A DNA stretch of 64,000 bases from Geodermatophilus aquaeductus (lineage in GTDB: Bacteria; Actinomycetota; Actinomycetes; Mycobacteriales; Geodermatophilaceae): positions 372,001 through 436,000 of the forward strand of contig NZ_FXTJ01000001.1 in NCBI RefSeq assembly GCF_900182545.1. The letters are read 5' to 3'. How positions within the stretch are numbered: position 1 is the stretch's first letter; each line of letters starts with the position of its first letter. Shown here one piece after another: positions 41,364 through 50,588 of this stretch. Made by a program: the position numbers and the translations under genes. Under the pieces are notes generated by a model. That model ran no database searches. It saw only the letters and a program-made list of their open reading frames with translations, and was not told the origin of the DNA.

Positions 41364-42028
41364 GACGGGTCGGCCACCTCGACGACCACGCGGGCCGGGT
41401 CCTGCAGCGCGTAGACCCGGAACGGCGCCTGGGAGCGGGTGCCGACGAAGGCGACCGTCGTCCCCTCGAAGGTCGCGTCGAAGACGACCTCGGTGACGTT
41501 CTCCGTGCCCTGACCCGGGAGCGGGTCCGGACCGGACCACTCCTCGACGCCGGTCGCGTACGGGTAGCCGGCGCCGGTGACCGTCACCTGCAGGACGGCG
41601 TCGCCGGCGACGGCGACCTCGTCCCCGCTGCCCTGCGAGCTCGCGACGTCGACGTAGCGCACGTCCCAGCCCGGCGTGCCGCTACCGCCGACCTCGAGCA
41701 CGACCCGGTCGAAGCCGTCGTGCCGGCCGGTGCGGATGTCGGTGACGGTGACCGACGCGTCGGCCGAGGCCTCGGAGGTGTCGGGCTGCGTGTCGGCCGG
41801 GAACGACGGCGTGGCGGTGCCGGCGTCGGAGTCGGTGTCGGTGCCCTCGCCATCGGTGGACGGACTGCCGGTCGCGGGGCTGTCGGACGCGCTGGTCCCC
41901 GCGGCGGGGCCGGACGACGTCGCGGACGACGACGAGCCCGCCGACGACCGACCCTCCTCCGCGCAGCCGGTCAGCAGCACCGCCACGGCGAGCAGGGCGG
42001 ACACGGGGACGAGGGCACGGCGCGACAC
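41360..42028 (-). CDS. AMIN-like domain lipoprotein
   Basis: This 222-aa protein starts with a signal peptide and lipobox LLTGC (about 18-22), then a Ser/Thr/Asp-rich linker to about 85. The C-terminal about 130 residues (VTDIRTGRHDGFDRVVLEV, VRYVDV, YALQDPARVVVEV) match the actinobacterial AMIN-like domain, thought to bind cell-wall glycans. GTG 42028 begins the signal peptide. It converges on the small lipoprotein gene and shares its CTAG stop. Confidence 0.82.
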   Translation of the reverse strand: MSRRALVPVSALLAVAVLLTGCAEEGRSSAGSSSSATSSGPAAGTSASDSPATGSPSTDGEGTDTDSDAGTATPSFPADTQPDTSEASADASVTVTDIRTGRHDGFDRVVLEVGGSGTPGWDVRYVDVASSQGSGDEVAVAGDAVLQVTVTGAGYPYATGVEEWSGPDPLPGQGTENVTEVVFDATFEGTTVAFVGTRSQAPFRVYALQDPARVVVEVADPS

Positions 42029-42176
42029 CCGGCGATCGTGACAGCCGGCCGGCCCGGCGCCCGGGACCACGCGTCCGTGTCGCCCGCGGGCGGGGGTCCG
42101 CCACACCCCGGGGGAGGGTGGTGTCGGAGACGCCGCGGAGGCCATGTATCGTTCTCCCTGCCCCCGGCAAGAACGA

Positions 42177-42249
42177 GCCCCCATCGTCTAGCGGTCCAGG
42201 ACGCCGCCCTTTCAAGGCGGTAGCACGGGTTCGAACCCCGTTGGGGGCA
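42177..42249 (+). tRNA. tRNA-Glu (anticodon UUC)
   Basis: This 73-nt cloverleaf has acceptor GCCCCCA/TGGGGGC, anticodon loop CTTTCAA and T-loop TTCGAAC. It is first of a Glu-Asp-Phe cluster. A TATCGT -10-like box at 42147-42152 could start the cluster transcript. CCA is not encoded. Confidence 0.96.
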
Positions 42250-42264
42250 CGCAGTACACAGCAA

Positions 42265-42338
42265 GGCCCTGTAGCGCAGTTGGTTAGCGCGCCGCCCTGT
42301 CACGGCGGAGGTCGCGGGTTCGAGTCCCGTCAGGGTCG
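42265..42338 (+). tRNA. tRNA-Asp (anticodon GUC)
   Basis: This 74-nt cloverleaf has acceptor GGCCCTG/CAGGGTC (one G-U pair), anticodon loop CTGTCAC and T-loop TTCGAGT. It lies 15 nt after tRNA-Glu and is probably cotranscribed. Confidence 0.96.
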
Positions 42339-42362
42339 CTCTCCGGTGCGAGTCACCGGGAG

Positions 42363-42436
42363 GGGCAGGTAGCTCAGTCGGTACGAGCGCTCGCCTGAAA
42401 AGCGAGAGGTCGGCGGTTCGACCCCGCCCCTGCCCA
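42363..42436 (+). tRNA. tRNA-Phe (anticodon GAA)
   Basis: This 74-nt cloverleaf has acceptor GGGCAGG/CCTGCCC, anticodon loop CTGAAAA and T-loop TTCGACC. It is third in the cluster, 24 nt after tRNA-Asp. Confidence 0.96.
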
Positions 42437-42462
42437 CACAGTTCCTGTCCGGACGGAGCCCG

Positions 42463-42954
42463 GTGGTCGTCGAGGCCCGCGACCCGGCCCTTGACCCGGC
42501 GCTCGCCGCCCGTCTGCTCGAGGTCCAGCACGCCGCCTACGCCGTCGAGGCGCGGCTGATCGGCGACGACCGCATCCCCGCCCTGCACGAGGACCTCGCC
42601 CGGCTGACCTCGGCCGGCCTGTCCTGGCTCGTCGCCCGCGAGGGCACGACGGTCCTCGGCGCCCTGGGCTGGCGCCCCACCGACGCGGGCATCGACGTCG
42701 ACCGCCTCGTCGTCGACCCGGCGTACGCCCGCCGCGGCACCGGCCGCGCGCTGGTCGCCGCGGTCCTCGACCTCGCCGGGGAGCGCCCGGTCACCGTCGC
42801 CACCGGCCGCGACAACACCCCGGCCCGCCGGCTCTACGCGCAGGCGGGGTTCCGCGACGCCGCCGAGCGCGAGGTCCTGCCGGGGCTGTGGGTCGTGGAG
42901 CTGGCCCGCGCGCCTCAGACGCGGACGACGCGGTCGGCCACCACCTGGTCGTAG
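42463..42954 (+). CDS. GNAT-family N-acetyltransferase
   Basis: This 163-aa protein has the acetyl-CoA loop VDPAYARRGTGRALVAAVLD and the closing strand NTPARRLYAQAGFRDAAE. GTG 42463 follows GGAG in the gap after tRNA-Phe. The acceptor is unknown. Its last 40 nt overlap the 3' end of the convergent glycosyltransferase gene, so the Thr/Arg-rich C-terminal tail may be a late extension. Confidence 0.87.
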   Translation: MVVEARDPALDPALAARLLEVQHAAYAVEARLIGDDRIPALHEDLARLTSAGLSWLVAREGTTVLGALGWRPTDAGIDVDRLVVDPAYARRGTGRALVAAVLDLAGERPVTVATGRDNTPARRLYAQAGFRDAAEREVLPGLWVVELARAPQTRTTRSATTWS

Positions 42955-43928
42955 ACCTGCTCGTGCACGGCCTGCACCGCCGCGCGCTGCCCGTCGCGCC
43001 AGGCGCGATCGGCCGGCCGCGGCATCGGCCGCGCCAGCGCCGCGCCGACCGCCACCCCGAGCGACACCGGGTCGAACCCGCGCTCCTCGTCGTGGCCGTA
43101 GACGACGACGTCGGACCACTGGTCGGCGAACCAGCCACAGCTGGGCGCCACGACCCGTGTGCCGACGTCGCGGCACACCTCGAGGTCGCGCGAGTGGGTG
43201 CCGCAGCGCTCGGGCAGCACGGCCACGTGCAGCTCCTGCAGTTGCGTGGCCCAGCGCGCCGGGTCCCGGGTCACCACCTCGAGCCCCTCGGCGCGGGCCA
43301 GCTCCGGCCCGCCCGGCAGCTCCTGCTCCGGCTCGACGAAGACCCGCAGCCGCCCGCCGCCGGACACTGCCCCCGACAGCGCCGCGCGCACCATGGCCGC
43401 GGGCTCGGGCAGCGCCGTCCCCGGGGTGCCGAGCGACAGGCCCACCAGCCCCCGCTCGGCGCCGGTGTCCGGGTCGGGGCGGGCCACCGACGGGTGCGCG
43501 ACGACGATCGCGGTCCGCCCGAAGCGCTCCGCGATCTCGTCGGCCGCGCCGGGGGTCAGCGTCAGGACGACCTCGGCGGTGGCCAGCAGCGCGGCCAGGT
43601 GGGCGTCGTGCCGGTGCCGGGACGGCTGGGCGGGGTCGCGCAACTGGTGGACGGTGACGACCAGCGGCACACCGGTGCGGCGCACCGCCTCGGTCCAGCT
43701 GACCACCTCGTCCTCGGGCAGGTGCCCGTAGCCGGCGTGCACGTGGACGACGTCGACCAGCCCGGCGTGCGCGGTGAGGTAGGCGGGGTCCAGCCACGGG
43801 CTGGGATCGTGCCGTGGACCGACCCGCACCGCGGAGGCGGGCAGCACGGCGTCGACGTACGGGTCGGCGTGCGGCACCGTCGCGATCCGGATCCGCGCCG
43901 GGGACGCCGACGGCGGTAGGGCGTGCAT
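42915..43928 (-). CDS. GT-B fold glycosyltransferase
   Basis: This 337-aa protein resembles family 4-type glycosyltransferases. The N-terminal domain holds VDVVHVHAGYGHLPEDE and PLVVTVHQLRDP, and the C-terminal donor domain has VVAPSCGWFADQW where an acidic sugar-nucleotide site is expected, though the usual EGxxxxxxE is not obvious. ATG 43928 has no strong ribosome binding site. Donor and acceptor are unknown. Confidence 0.75.
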   Translation of the reverse strand: MHALPPSASPARIRIATVPHADPYVDAVLPASAVRVGPRHDPSPWLDPAYLTAHAGLVDVVHVHAGYGHLPEDEVVSWTEAVRRTGVPLVVTVHQLRDPAQPSRHRHDAHLAALLATAEVVLTLTPGAADEIAERFGRTAIVVAHPSVARPDPDTGAERGLVGLSLGTPGTALPEPAAMVRAALSGAVSGGGRLRVFVEPEQELPGGPELARAEGLEVVTRDPARWATQLQELHVAVLPERCGTHSRDLEVCRDVGTRVVAPSCGWFADQWSDVVVYGHDEERGFDPVSLGVAVGAALARPMPRPADRAWRDGQRAAVQAVHEQVYDQVVADRVVRV

Positions 43929-44061
43929 CACTCGGTGGGCGCACTCCTCCTGCGGTCGAGCACGCGACAGCAGGGGCGGTGCTCCTCGATGAACTCCGGT
44001 GAGTTCCGATACCCCAGGATCGTGCCGCACAACCGTGTGCGGAATCACCCGATCGACCGCC

Positions 44062-44745
44062 TCACCCGATGGAGGCCCGTCCCTCCTGCGCCGCGGCGTA
44101 CGCCGGCGCCCGGAACCGCGCCAGCGGCCCGTCGGCGAGCAGGCCCGGCGGCGGGTTGCGGACGGCGTCGAACCGCAGGTCGGGGTCGAGGTCGGACGCC
44201 GGGTCCCCGAGCACCAGCCGGCCGAAGGGCACCCACTGCCCCGCCCCGCGGGCGACGAGCAGCCGGAACGCCGTCCCGGGTGCCGCGGCCGCGACCGGCC
44301 CGGGGTCCGAGGGCAGGCGCCGCGGGCGGTCCGGCACGGCCGCCAGCCGCAGCGTCCCGGCCGCCGAGCGGTAGCCCATGATCGACGAGTAGGGCACCGC
44401 GGCGTCGACCCGCGGCACCGGCAGGAGCCGGGTCCAGCGACCGCCGCCGGTGGTGGACAGCAGCAGGTCCACCGGCCGGTCGCCGTCGGGCAGCCGGACG
44501 GCCAGGCCGAGCAGGTCCGGCAGCGGGGCGGGCAGCCCCGCGCCGCGGGACAGCCGGACGACGGCGCCCTCGCGGGCGGGCTCCGCCAGCCAGTGGACGC
44601 CCCAGTCGCCGGGCACGCCGGTCCGCTCCACGACGGCGGAGAGGACGGCGCCGCGCGGGTGCATCGGCTTGACGTCGCGCCGCCGGGCCAGGGCGCCGAG
44701 GGGTACCGCGGCCAGTCGCCCGGCCAGCGTCGCGAGGTCCGCCAT
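44062..44745 (-). CDS. Catalase-superfamily-like protein of unknown function
   Basis: This 227-aa protein reads KPMHPRGAVLSAVVERTG, GVHWLAEPAREGAVVRLSRG and PLPDLLGLAVRLP, a pattern of actinobacterial proteins with a catalase-like beta-barrel that databases often call phosphodiesterase. The heme Tyr and distal His-Asn of true catalases are not recognisable, so catalase activity is unlikely. AGGGGGC precedes ATG 44745. The role is unknown. Confidence 0.65.
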   Translation of the reverse strand: MADLATLAGRLAAVPLGALARRRDVKPMHPRGAVLSAVVERTGVPGDWGVHWLAEPAREGAVVRLSRGAGLPAPLPDLLGLAVRLPDGDRPVDLLLSTTGGGRWTRLLPVPRVDAAVPYSSIMGYRSAAGTLRLAAVPDRPRRLPSDPGPVAAAAPGTAFRLLVARGAGQWVPFGRLVLGDPASDLDPDLRFDAVRNPPPGLLADGPLARFRAPAYAAAQEGRASIG

Positions 44746-44841
44746 GCCCGCCCCCTACCCGCCGCACGGGAGGGCGCACGCCCGGTGTGTTCCTCGGCAG
44801 GACCTGCCGGTGTCGGCCGAGATGTCCGTCGTTCCTTGCCT

Positions 44842-44870
44842 GTGACACGGAGCGGTCCGCCGCATACTTT
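44842..44870 (+). promoter_or_regulatory. -35 GTGACA / -10 TACTTT promoter, leaderless
   Basis: GTGACA (44842-44847) and TACTTT (44865-44870) are 17 bp apart, and GTG 44877 follows after 6 nt. This is the best-formed promoter in the window. A GTGAG-TG-CTCAC palindrome (44873-44884) covers the start codon. Confidence 0.65.
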
Positions 44871-44876
44871 CAGTGA

Positions 44877-45113
44877 GTGCTCACGACGCTCCTGGTCACC
44901 GGCGGGGTCCTCGCCGGGCTGATGCTGCTGCTCGCCCTGATCGTCGCCCTGAGCTCCCGGCCCGCTCCCCGCGGTGCCGGCACCCTGAGCGGCACGGCCG
45001 CCCGCACCGGCGAGCGGTCCCCCGGCTGGGTGGCCGACGCCGGTCGCCCGCACCCCGACGCCTGGTCGCCGCTGACCAGCACGACGACGTCGGAGATCCG
45101 CCCGGTCCGCTGA
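44877..45113 (+). CDS. Small single-helix membrane protein
   Basis: This 78-aa protein has one N-terminal helix (about 3-27) and a polar Thr/Arg-rich cytoplasmic tail. It lacks a ribosome binding site but has a good promoter placing transcription start on the GTG. It resembles the 6475-6663 protein in layout only, not in sequence. The function is unknown. Confidence 0.6.
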   Translation: MLTTLLVTGGVLAGLMLLLALIVALSSRPAPRGAGTLSGTAARTGERSPGWVADAGRPHPDAWSPLTSTTTSEIRPVR

Positions 45114-45170
45114 CCGGGCCCCTGGTCCGGCGTCCCGGCGGCTGCGACGGCGCGCCGCCGGGACGACCCG

Positions 45171-46685
45171 TCACCCCCGCCGGCTCACCGGCTCCCACTC
45201 CGACTCCGCGCGCAGCACCGGCTTGAGCACCTTGCCGCCGGGGTTGCGCGGCAGCACCGCCGAGCGCACCGACACGAACTGCGGCACCTTGAAGTCGGCC
45301 AGGTGCGCCCGGGCGTGGGCCATGAACGCCTCGACGTCGAGGGTCGTGCCCGGCACCGGCACCACGACGGCGCCCACCTTCTCCCCCATCACCGGGTCGG
45401 GCACCCCGACGACGGCGATCTCGAAGACGCCGGGCGCGGCCGCCAGCGCGTTCTCCACCTCGACGCAGTACACGTTCTCGCCGCCGCGGTTGATCATGTC
45501 CTTCGCGCGGTCGACGACGTAGGTGAAGCCGTCGTCGTCGATCCGGGCCAGGTCGCCGGAGTGCAGCCAGCCGTCGGTGAACGCCTGCGCGGTCGCCTCC
45601 GGCTTGTTCCAGTAGCCCTGCACCACGTTGGCGCCGCGGATGAGCAGCTCGCCGACGCCGGTCGCGGGGTCGACGCCCTCGAGCCGCAGGTCGACCACGG
45701 GGGCGGGGAAGCCGACCGAGTCCGCGTGGGTGCCGGCGTACTCGTGCGGCAGGAACGTCGAGATCGACGACGTCTCCGACAGCCCGAAGCCGTTGCCCAC
45801 CTGCGCCGACGGGAACGCCTCCTTGATCCGCGCCACCAGCTCCGGCGCGATCGGCGCCCCGCCGTAGGTGACGAAGCGGACGGCGCTGACGTCGACGTCG
45901 GCGAAGGCCGGCTGGTTGACCGCCAGCCAGAACACCGCCGGCACCGAGGTGACCACCGCGATCCGCTCCTCCGGGATCACCTGCAGGAACCGGCCCACCT
46001 CGAACGCCGGCATCACCACCGCCGCCGCGCCGCTCTGCAGCGCGGGCAGCAGCTGGCTGTTGCAGCCGGTGACGTGGAACAGGGGCACGCTGATCAGGTT
46101 GCGCAGCGTCGGGTCGTCGCGGCCGAGCCCGACCACCCGCCGGGCGTTCTCGGTGTTGGTCAGGAAGTTCTCGTGGCTGGTCATCGCGCCCTTGGGGAAA
46201 CCGGTGGTCCCCGAGGTGTAGAAGATCGCCGCGAGGTCGGAGAGCGCCAGCCCCTCCTCGGCGTACGGGTCGCCGTCGGGCAGCGGGGCGCCCGGCTCGA
46301 GCACCACCCGGGCGCCGCTGTCGTCGACGACGTACCGCGCCTCGGCGTCGGTGAAGCGGGTGTTCACCGGCACCGCCACGCCGCCGGCCATCAGCGTGCC
46401 GAGGAAGCCGAGCACCCAGTCCGCGCCGTTGCCGAGCCGGATGGCCACCCGGTCGCCCCGGCCGACGCCGGCCCCGCGCAGCCCGCCGGCCACCCGCGCC
46501 GCCCGGTCCCACAGCTCCCGGAAGGTCAGCCGCGGCCCGTCGACCTCGACGACGGCCTCGCCGCCGGGGTCCCGGTCGACCGAGGCCCGCACCATCGCGA
46601 CAACGGAGTCGGGCAGGTCGGTGTAGTGCTTCACGCCCGCGGCGTCGCGCTCGACGCCGCTCTCGTCGAAGGGGTGGGTGACCAT
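45171..46685 (-). CDS. Acyl-CoA synthetase (FadD-type, AMP-forming)
   Basis: This 504-aa enzyme activates a carboxylic acid to acyl-CoA through an acyl-adenylate. Core motifs are FYTSGTTGFPKGAM (about 168-181), GNGFGLSETSS, WLHSGDLARIDDDG and KDMINRGGENVY, with the catalytic Lys in PGGKVLK near the C-terminus. It starts by TGATG overlap with the phosphotriesterase-family gene, so acid released by that hydrolase may be its substrate. Chain length is unknown. Confidence 0.92.
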   Translation of the reverse strand: MVTHPFDESGVERDAAGVKHYTDLPDSVVAMVRASVDRDPGGEAVVEVDGPRLTFRELWDRAARVAGGLRGAGVGRGDRVAIRLGNGADWVLGFLGTLMAGGVAVPVNTRFTDAEARYVVDDSGARVVLEPGAPLPDGDPYAEEGLALSDLAAIFYTSGTTGFPKGAMTSHENFLTNTENARRVVGLGRDDPTLRNLISVPLFHVTGCNSQLLPALQSGAAAVVMPAFEVGRFLQVIPEERIAVVTSVPAVFWLAVNQPAFADVDVSAVRFVTYGGAPIAPELVARIKEAFPSAQVGNGFGLSETSSISTFLPHEYAGTHADSVGFPAPVVDLRLEGVDPATGVGELLIRGANVVQGYWNKPEATAQAFTDGWLHSGDLARIDDDGFTYVVDRAKDMINRGGENVYCVEVENALAAAPGVFEIAVVGVPDPVMGEKVGAVVVPVPGTTLDVEAFMAHARAHLADFKVPQFVSVRSAVLPRNPGGKVLKPVLRAESEWEPVSRRG

Positions 46686-47671
46686 CAGTAGGTCCCGGTG
46701 TCCTCGAAGTACCGGCGCGGGACGTCGACGAGCATCGTGGTGATCTGCTCCTCGGTGACCCCGTGCTCGCGCAGGTAGGGCAGCACGTCCTCGTGGATGT
46801 GCGTGTAGTGCCACTGGGGCAGCAGGTCCATGACGCCGGGTGCCAGCCAGTCGATGTAGCAGGAGGCGTCCTGCGAGAGCACCATCTGGCCGGCGAAGCC
46901 GCGGCGGCACATCTCGACGACGACGTCGGCCCGCGCCTCGAACGTGGTGTCCAGGTTGATCCCGAAGCGGTCCATGCCGAGGACGAAGCCCGCCTCGGCC
47001 AGCTCGGTGAGGTGGTCGGCGTCGGTGCTGTCGCCGCTGTGACCGAGGACGACCCGCCGCGGGTCCACGCCCTCGTCCTCGAAGACCTTCCTCACCGCGA
47101 GGCCCTGCTGGCTGCCGGGGTGCGTGTGCACCGTGATCGGGGTGCCGGTGGCGCGGTGGGCCTTCGCGACGGCCCGCATGATCCGCTCCACGCCCGACGT
47201 CAGGCCCTTGTGGTCGATGGCGCACTTGAGCAGCCCGGCCCGCACGCCGGTGCCCGCGATGCCGTCGGTGATGTCGCCGACGAACATGTCGACCATCGGG
47301 TCGGGCACCTCGGCGCCGAGCGCCTCGTTGAGCGCCGGGCCGCGGTGGTGGAAGAAGAACGGGACGTCGTCGTAGGTGTAGCAACCGGTGGCGACGACGA
47401 TGTTGAGGTCGACCTGCTCGGCGATGCGCTGGATGCGCGGGATGTAGCGACCGAGCCCGATGACGGTGGGGTCGACGATCGTCCGCACCCCCACGCCGGC
47501 CAGCTTCGAGAGCTTCTGGACGGCGTCGGCGACGCGGTCGTCCTCGCTGCCCCACTCCTCGGGGTGGTTCTGCTGGACGTCGGCGGTCAGCACGAAGACG
47601 TGCTCGTGCATGAGCGTCTGGCCGAGCTCGGCGGTGTCGACGGGGCCCTTGACGGTCTGGACCTGGGGCAC
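46685..47671 (-). CDS. Phosphotriesterase-family amidohydrolase, possible lactonase
   Basis: This 328-aa TIM-barrel hydrolase has the binuclear-metal residues: TLMHEHVFV (HxH, about 21-23), LLKCAIDHKG with the bridging Lys, VHTHPG, LGHSGD and LSQDAS. Family members hydrolyse lactones or organophosphates, and the lactonase role is commoner in bacteria. GTG 47671 has GAGGAG upstream. It is translationally coupled to the FadD gene, pointing to lactone or ester opening followed by CoA activation. Confidence 0.88.
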   Translation of the reverse strand: MPQVQTVKGPVDTAELGQTLMHEHVFVLTADVQQNHPEEWGSEDDRVADAVQKLSKLAGVGVRTIVDPTVIGLGRYIPRIQRIAEQVDLNIVVATGCYTYDDVPFFFHHRGPALNEALGAEVPDPMVDMFVGDITDGIAGTGVRAGLLKCAIDHKGLTSGVERIMRAVAKAHRATGTPITVHTHPGSQQGLAVRKVFEDEGVDPRRVVLGHSGDSTDADHLTELAEAGFVLGMDRFGINLDTTFEARADVVVEMCRRGFAGQMVLSQDASCYIDWLAPGVMDLLPQWHYTHIHEDVLPYLREHGVTEEQITTMLVDVPRRYFEDTGTY

Positions 47672-47757
47672 GGGTGCTCCTCGCGCGATGGCGCCCGGCG
47701 CCGGTGCCGGGCGGGCACCGGGACGTTATCGGTGGTGTGACGCCGATCGCACCGGGG

Positions 47758-49287
47758 TCAGTCGCACCCGGTCAGGAGCTCGGCGGCCCGCTCGCCGACC
47801 ATCACCGCGGTGGCCGCGGGCCCCCGGCTGGGCACCTCGGGCAGCACGGAGGTGTCGGCCACCCGCAGGCCCTCGACCCCGCGGACCCGCAGGCGCTGGT
47901 CGACGACGGCGCCCGGGTCGCCGTCGGGGCCCATCCGGGCGCTGCCGGCGAGGTGCTGCGCGGTCGCCAGGGAGCCGCGGACCCAGCGATCGAGCGCGGC
48001 GTCGTCGGCGAGGACGTCGTCGCCGGGGCCGAGGCTGGCCGCCACGAGCGGGGCGAGCGCACGGGTGCGCAGCAGCGCCGCCGCCAGCCGGACGGCCTCG
48101 CGCAGCCGCCGCCGGTCGGCCGCGGTGGCCAGGTAGCCGTGCGCGACCCGCGGAGCGGCGGCGGGGTCGGCGGAGGCGAGCGTCAGCTGCCCGCGGCTCT
48201 CCTCGCGGAACAGCCCGGCGGCCAGCGACAGCGTGCCCTCGTCCCCGCCGCCGCCGGGGACCACGCGCCCCCAGGGCCGCAGCCACGGCAGGATCTCGAG
48301 GTCGCCGGGCACCGGGGAGTCCGACGACGTCGCGTCCAGCGACCCGTGCAGCGGCAGCCGCCAGTCCCCCGCGGACAGCCCGGGCACCGGCACCCAGGGC
48401 AGGTAGACCAGCGGGTGGTCCGACAGGCCGGCGCCCACGCCCGGCAGGTCGGCGACGACGTCGAGGCCGTGCGCGCGCAGGTCGGCCGCGGGGCCGATGC
48501 CCGACAGCAGCAGCAGGTGCGCCGAGCCGACGGCGCCGGCCGACAGCACCACCTCGGCGGCGCGCACCGGCCCGGCGTCGGTGTCCACGCCCACGGCGCG
48601 GCCGTGCTCGACGAGCACCCGCCGCACCCGCACGCCGCCGCGGACGGTCAGCGACGGCGAGCCGCGCCGCGGGGTGAGGTAGGCCATCGCGGTGTTGACC
48701 CGCACCCCGCCGTCGACGGTGAGGGGCAGCGGCCCGTAGCCGGGCGGGCCGCCGGCGTTCTTGTCCGGCTCGTCGGGGAACCCGAGCTCCGCGGCCGCGG
48801 CGGCGAGGGCCTCGGTGAGCGGGGAGGAGCCGGCCGGCCGGGTGACCGGCACCGGCCCGCCGCGGCCGTGCCCGGGCCGGTCGCCGTACTGCCGGTCGTC
48901 CTCGAGACGGCGCCAGGCCGGGAGCGTCGCCTCCAGGCTCCACAGGTCGTTGCCCGCCGCGGCCCAGCCGGCGTGGTCGGCCGGGGTCGCGCGGACGAAG
49001 TAGCCGCCGTTGACCGCGCTGGACCCGCCGACCACGCGCCCGCGCGGCAGCGCCGCGGTCGTGCCCGGGAGCAGCTCGGTGGTGAACGCCCAGTTCGCCG
49101 GGTGCCCGGGGACGGTGGCGGCGAGGACGGCGGCGTCGCGCAGGTCGGCGGGGAAGTCCTCGGGGCGCGCGTGGTCGGTGCCGGCCTCGAGCAGCAGGAC
49201 CCAGCGGCCGGCGTCGGCGAGACGGGCGGCCAGCGCGCAGCCGGCCGACCCGGCACCCACCACGACGACGTCCCACTCCGAGGTCAC
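47758..49287 (-). CDS. GMC-family FAD oxidoreductase, MftG-like
   Basis: This 509-aa flavoprotein has VVVGAGSAGCALAARL at the N-terminus, GRVVGGSSAVNGGYFVRA (about 85) and LSAGAVGSAHLLLLSGIG. The first catalytic His is in QHLAGSARMG. The second segment reads PSRGPAATAVMVGE, lacking the usual His/Asn pair of alcohol oxidases but resembling, as I recall it, mycofactocin-associated GMC dehydrogenases (MftG). No mft genes are in the window. GTG 49287 overlaps the stop of the ligase gene (GTGA). Confidence 0.85.
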   Translation of the reverse strand: MTSEWDVVVVGAGSAGCALAARLADAGRWVLLLEAGTDHARPEDFPADLRDAAVLAATVPGHPANWAFTTELLPGTTAALPRGRVVGGSSAVNGGYFVRATPADHAGWAAAGNDLWSLEATLPAWRRLEDDRQYGDRPGHGRGGPVPVTRPAGSSPLTEALAAAAAELGFPDEPDKNAGGPPGYGPLPLTVDGGVRVNTAMAYLTPRRGSPSLTVRGGVRVRRVLVEHGRAVGVDTDAGPVRAAEVVLSAGAVGSAHLLLLSGIGPAADLRAHGLDVVADLPGVGAGLSDHPLVYLPWVPVPGLSAGDWRLPLHGSLDATSSDSPVPGDLEILPWLRPWGRVVPGGGGDEGTLSLAAGLFREESRGQLTLASADPAAAPRVAHGYLATAADRRRLREAVRLAAALLRTRALAPLVAASLGPGDDVLADDAALDRWVRGSLATAQHLAGSARMGPDGDPGAVVDQRLRVRGVEGLRVADTSVLPEVPSRGPAATAVMVGERAAELLTGCD

Positions 49288-50588
49288 AGCCCGAGGACCC
49301 CCGGCAGGTCGAGGCGGCGCACCTTGCCCGTGGACGTGCGGGGCAGCTCGCCGAGCGGGTGCAGGCTCTTGGGCCGCTTGGCCGGCGCCAGCCGCTCGCG
49401 CGCCCAGGCCCCCAGCTCGGCGGGGTCGGCGCTGCCCACGTAGGCGGCGACCACCCGCTGGCCCCACTCCTCGTCCGGGACGCCGACCACCGCGCTCTCC
49501 ACGACCCCGGGGTGCGCGTCGAGGACCGCCTCGACCTCGGCCGGGTAGACGTTCACCCCGCCGGAGATCACCAGGTCCTCCCGCCGGCCGTCGAGCCAGA
49601 CGGTGCCGTCGTCGTCGACCCGGCCGAGGTCGCCCACGGTGACCAGGTCGCCGCGCCAGGCGGCCGCGGTCTTGTCCGGCGCGCGCCAGTACTCGAAGCG
49701 CGCCCACCGCGGCACCGCGCACCACAGCTGCCCGCGCGCGTCGGTCTCCAGCCGCCGGCCGGGCCGCGCGCGGCCGACGCTGCCCGGGTGCGCCCGCCAG
49801 TCCTCCGGCGAGCAGACGGTGAACTGCGCCTCGGTGGACCCGTAGAACTCCCACACGCTGCCGGCCGGGAGCGCGTCGAGCACCGCCCGCTTGAGCGGCT
49901 CGGGGCAGGGCGCGCCGGCGTGCACCAGGCGGCGGAAGGACGACCAGTCGACGTCGTCGCGGGCCACCAGCCGGCGCAGGTGCGTGGGCACGCAGAACGT
50001 CGTCGTGGGGGCGGCCCTCGTGATCGTGGCGGCGGCGCGGCCGGCGTCGAACGGGCCGGGCAGCAGCACCTCGCCGCCGGCCAGCAGCGTGTGCACGGCG
50101 AAGCGCAGCGGCGCCGAGTGGTGCAGCGGCGACAGCACGAGGTGGCGGTCGGCCGCGGTGAAGCCCCACAGGGCGATCTCCTCGGCGGCCAGCGCGCTCG
50201 CGTCGGCGTCGTCGAGGACGCCGGACCACACGCCCTTGCGCCGTCCGGTGGTGCCCGACGTGTAGTGCATCGGCCGGGCCAGCGGCACGTCGGCGAGGGG
50301 TGCCTCCTCGGTGCCGGTGAGCAGCCGGCCGGGGTCGCCGCCGAGGTCGAGGGCGGGGTCGGCGTCCGCGGCGAGGGCCGCCCGCTCGGCCGCCGGCAGC
50401 GCCGGGTCGAGGACGACGGGGACGATCCCGCTGCGCAGTGCGCCGAGGACTGCGGCCAGCAGCGCCGGGGACGACGCGGCCGAGACCAGCAGCCGGTCGC
50501 CGCGCCGGAGCCCGGCCGCGCGCAGCGCCGCGGCGGCCCGCCGCTGGTCGCGCTCGCTGTCGGCGGCGCGGACCACCGGGACGGTCAC
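49284..50588 (-). CDS. AMP-binding acyl-CoA ligase
   Basis: This 434-aa adenylate-forming enzyme is shorter than FadD at its N-terminus. Motifs are HYTSGTTGRRKGVW, EFYGSTEAQF, TVGDLGRVDDDG and DLVISGGVNVYPAEVE, with the C-terminal Lys in RTSTGKVRRLDL. It probably forms a CoA thioester from a small or aromatic acid. GTGA overlaps at both ends join it tightly to the MBL hydrolase and the GMC oxidoreductase. Confidence 0.9.
   Translation of the reverse strand: MTVPVVRAADSERDQRRAAAALRAAGLRRGDRLLVSAASSPALLAAVLGALRSGIVPVVLDPALPAAERAALAADADPALDLGGDPGRLLTGTEEAPLADVPLARPMHYTSGTTGRRKGVWSGVLDDADASALAAEEIALWGFTAADRHLVLSPLHHSAPLRFAVHTLLAGGEVLLPGPFDAGRAAATITRAAPTTTFCVPTHLRRLVARDDVDWSSFRRLVHAGAPCPEPLKRAVLDALPAGSVWEFYGSTEAQFTVCSPEDWRAHPGSVGRARPGRRLETDARGQLWCAVPRWARFEYWRAPDKTAAAWRGDLVTVGDLGRVDDDGTVWLDGRREDLVISGGVNVYPAEVEAVLDAHPGVVESAVVGVPDEEWGQRVVAAYVGSADPAELGAWARERLAPAKRPKSLHPLGELPRTSTGKVRRLDLPGVLGL

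Noticed and set aside
41682..42215. 177-aa minus-strand ORF reaching into tRNA-Glu
   Set aside because: It is a shadow of the AMIN-like lipoprotein gene and would start inside the tRNA.
44873..44884. GTGAG-TG-CTCAC palindrome as a firm operator
   Set aside because: The arms are only 5 bp and it overlaps a start codon, so it is noted with the promoter but not claimed as a bound site.
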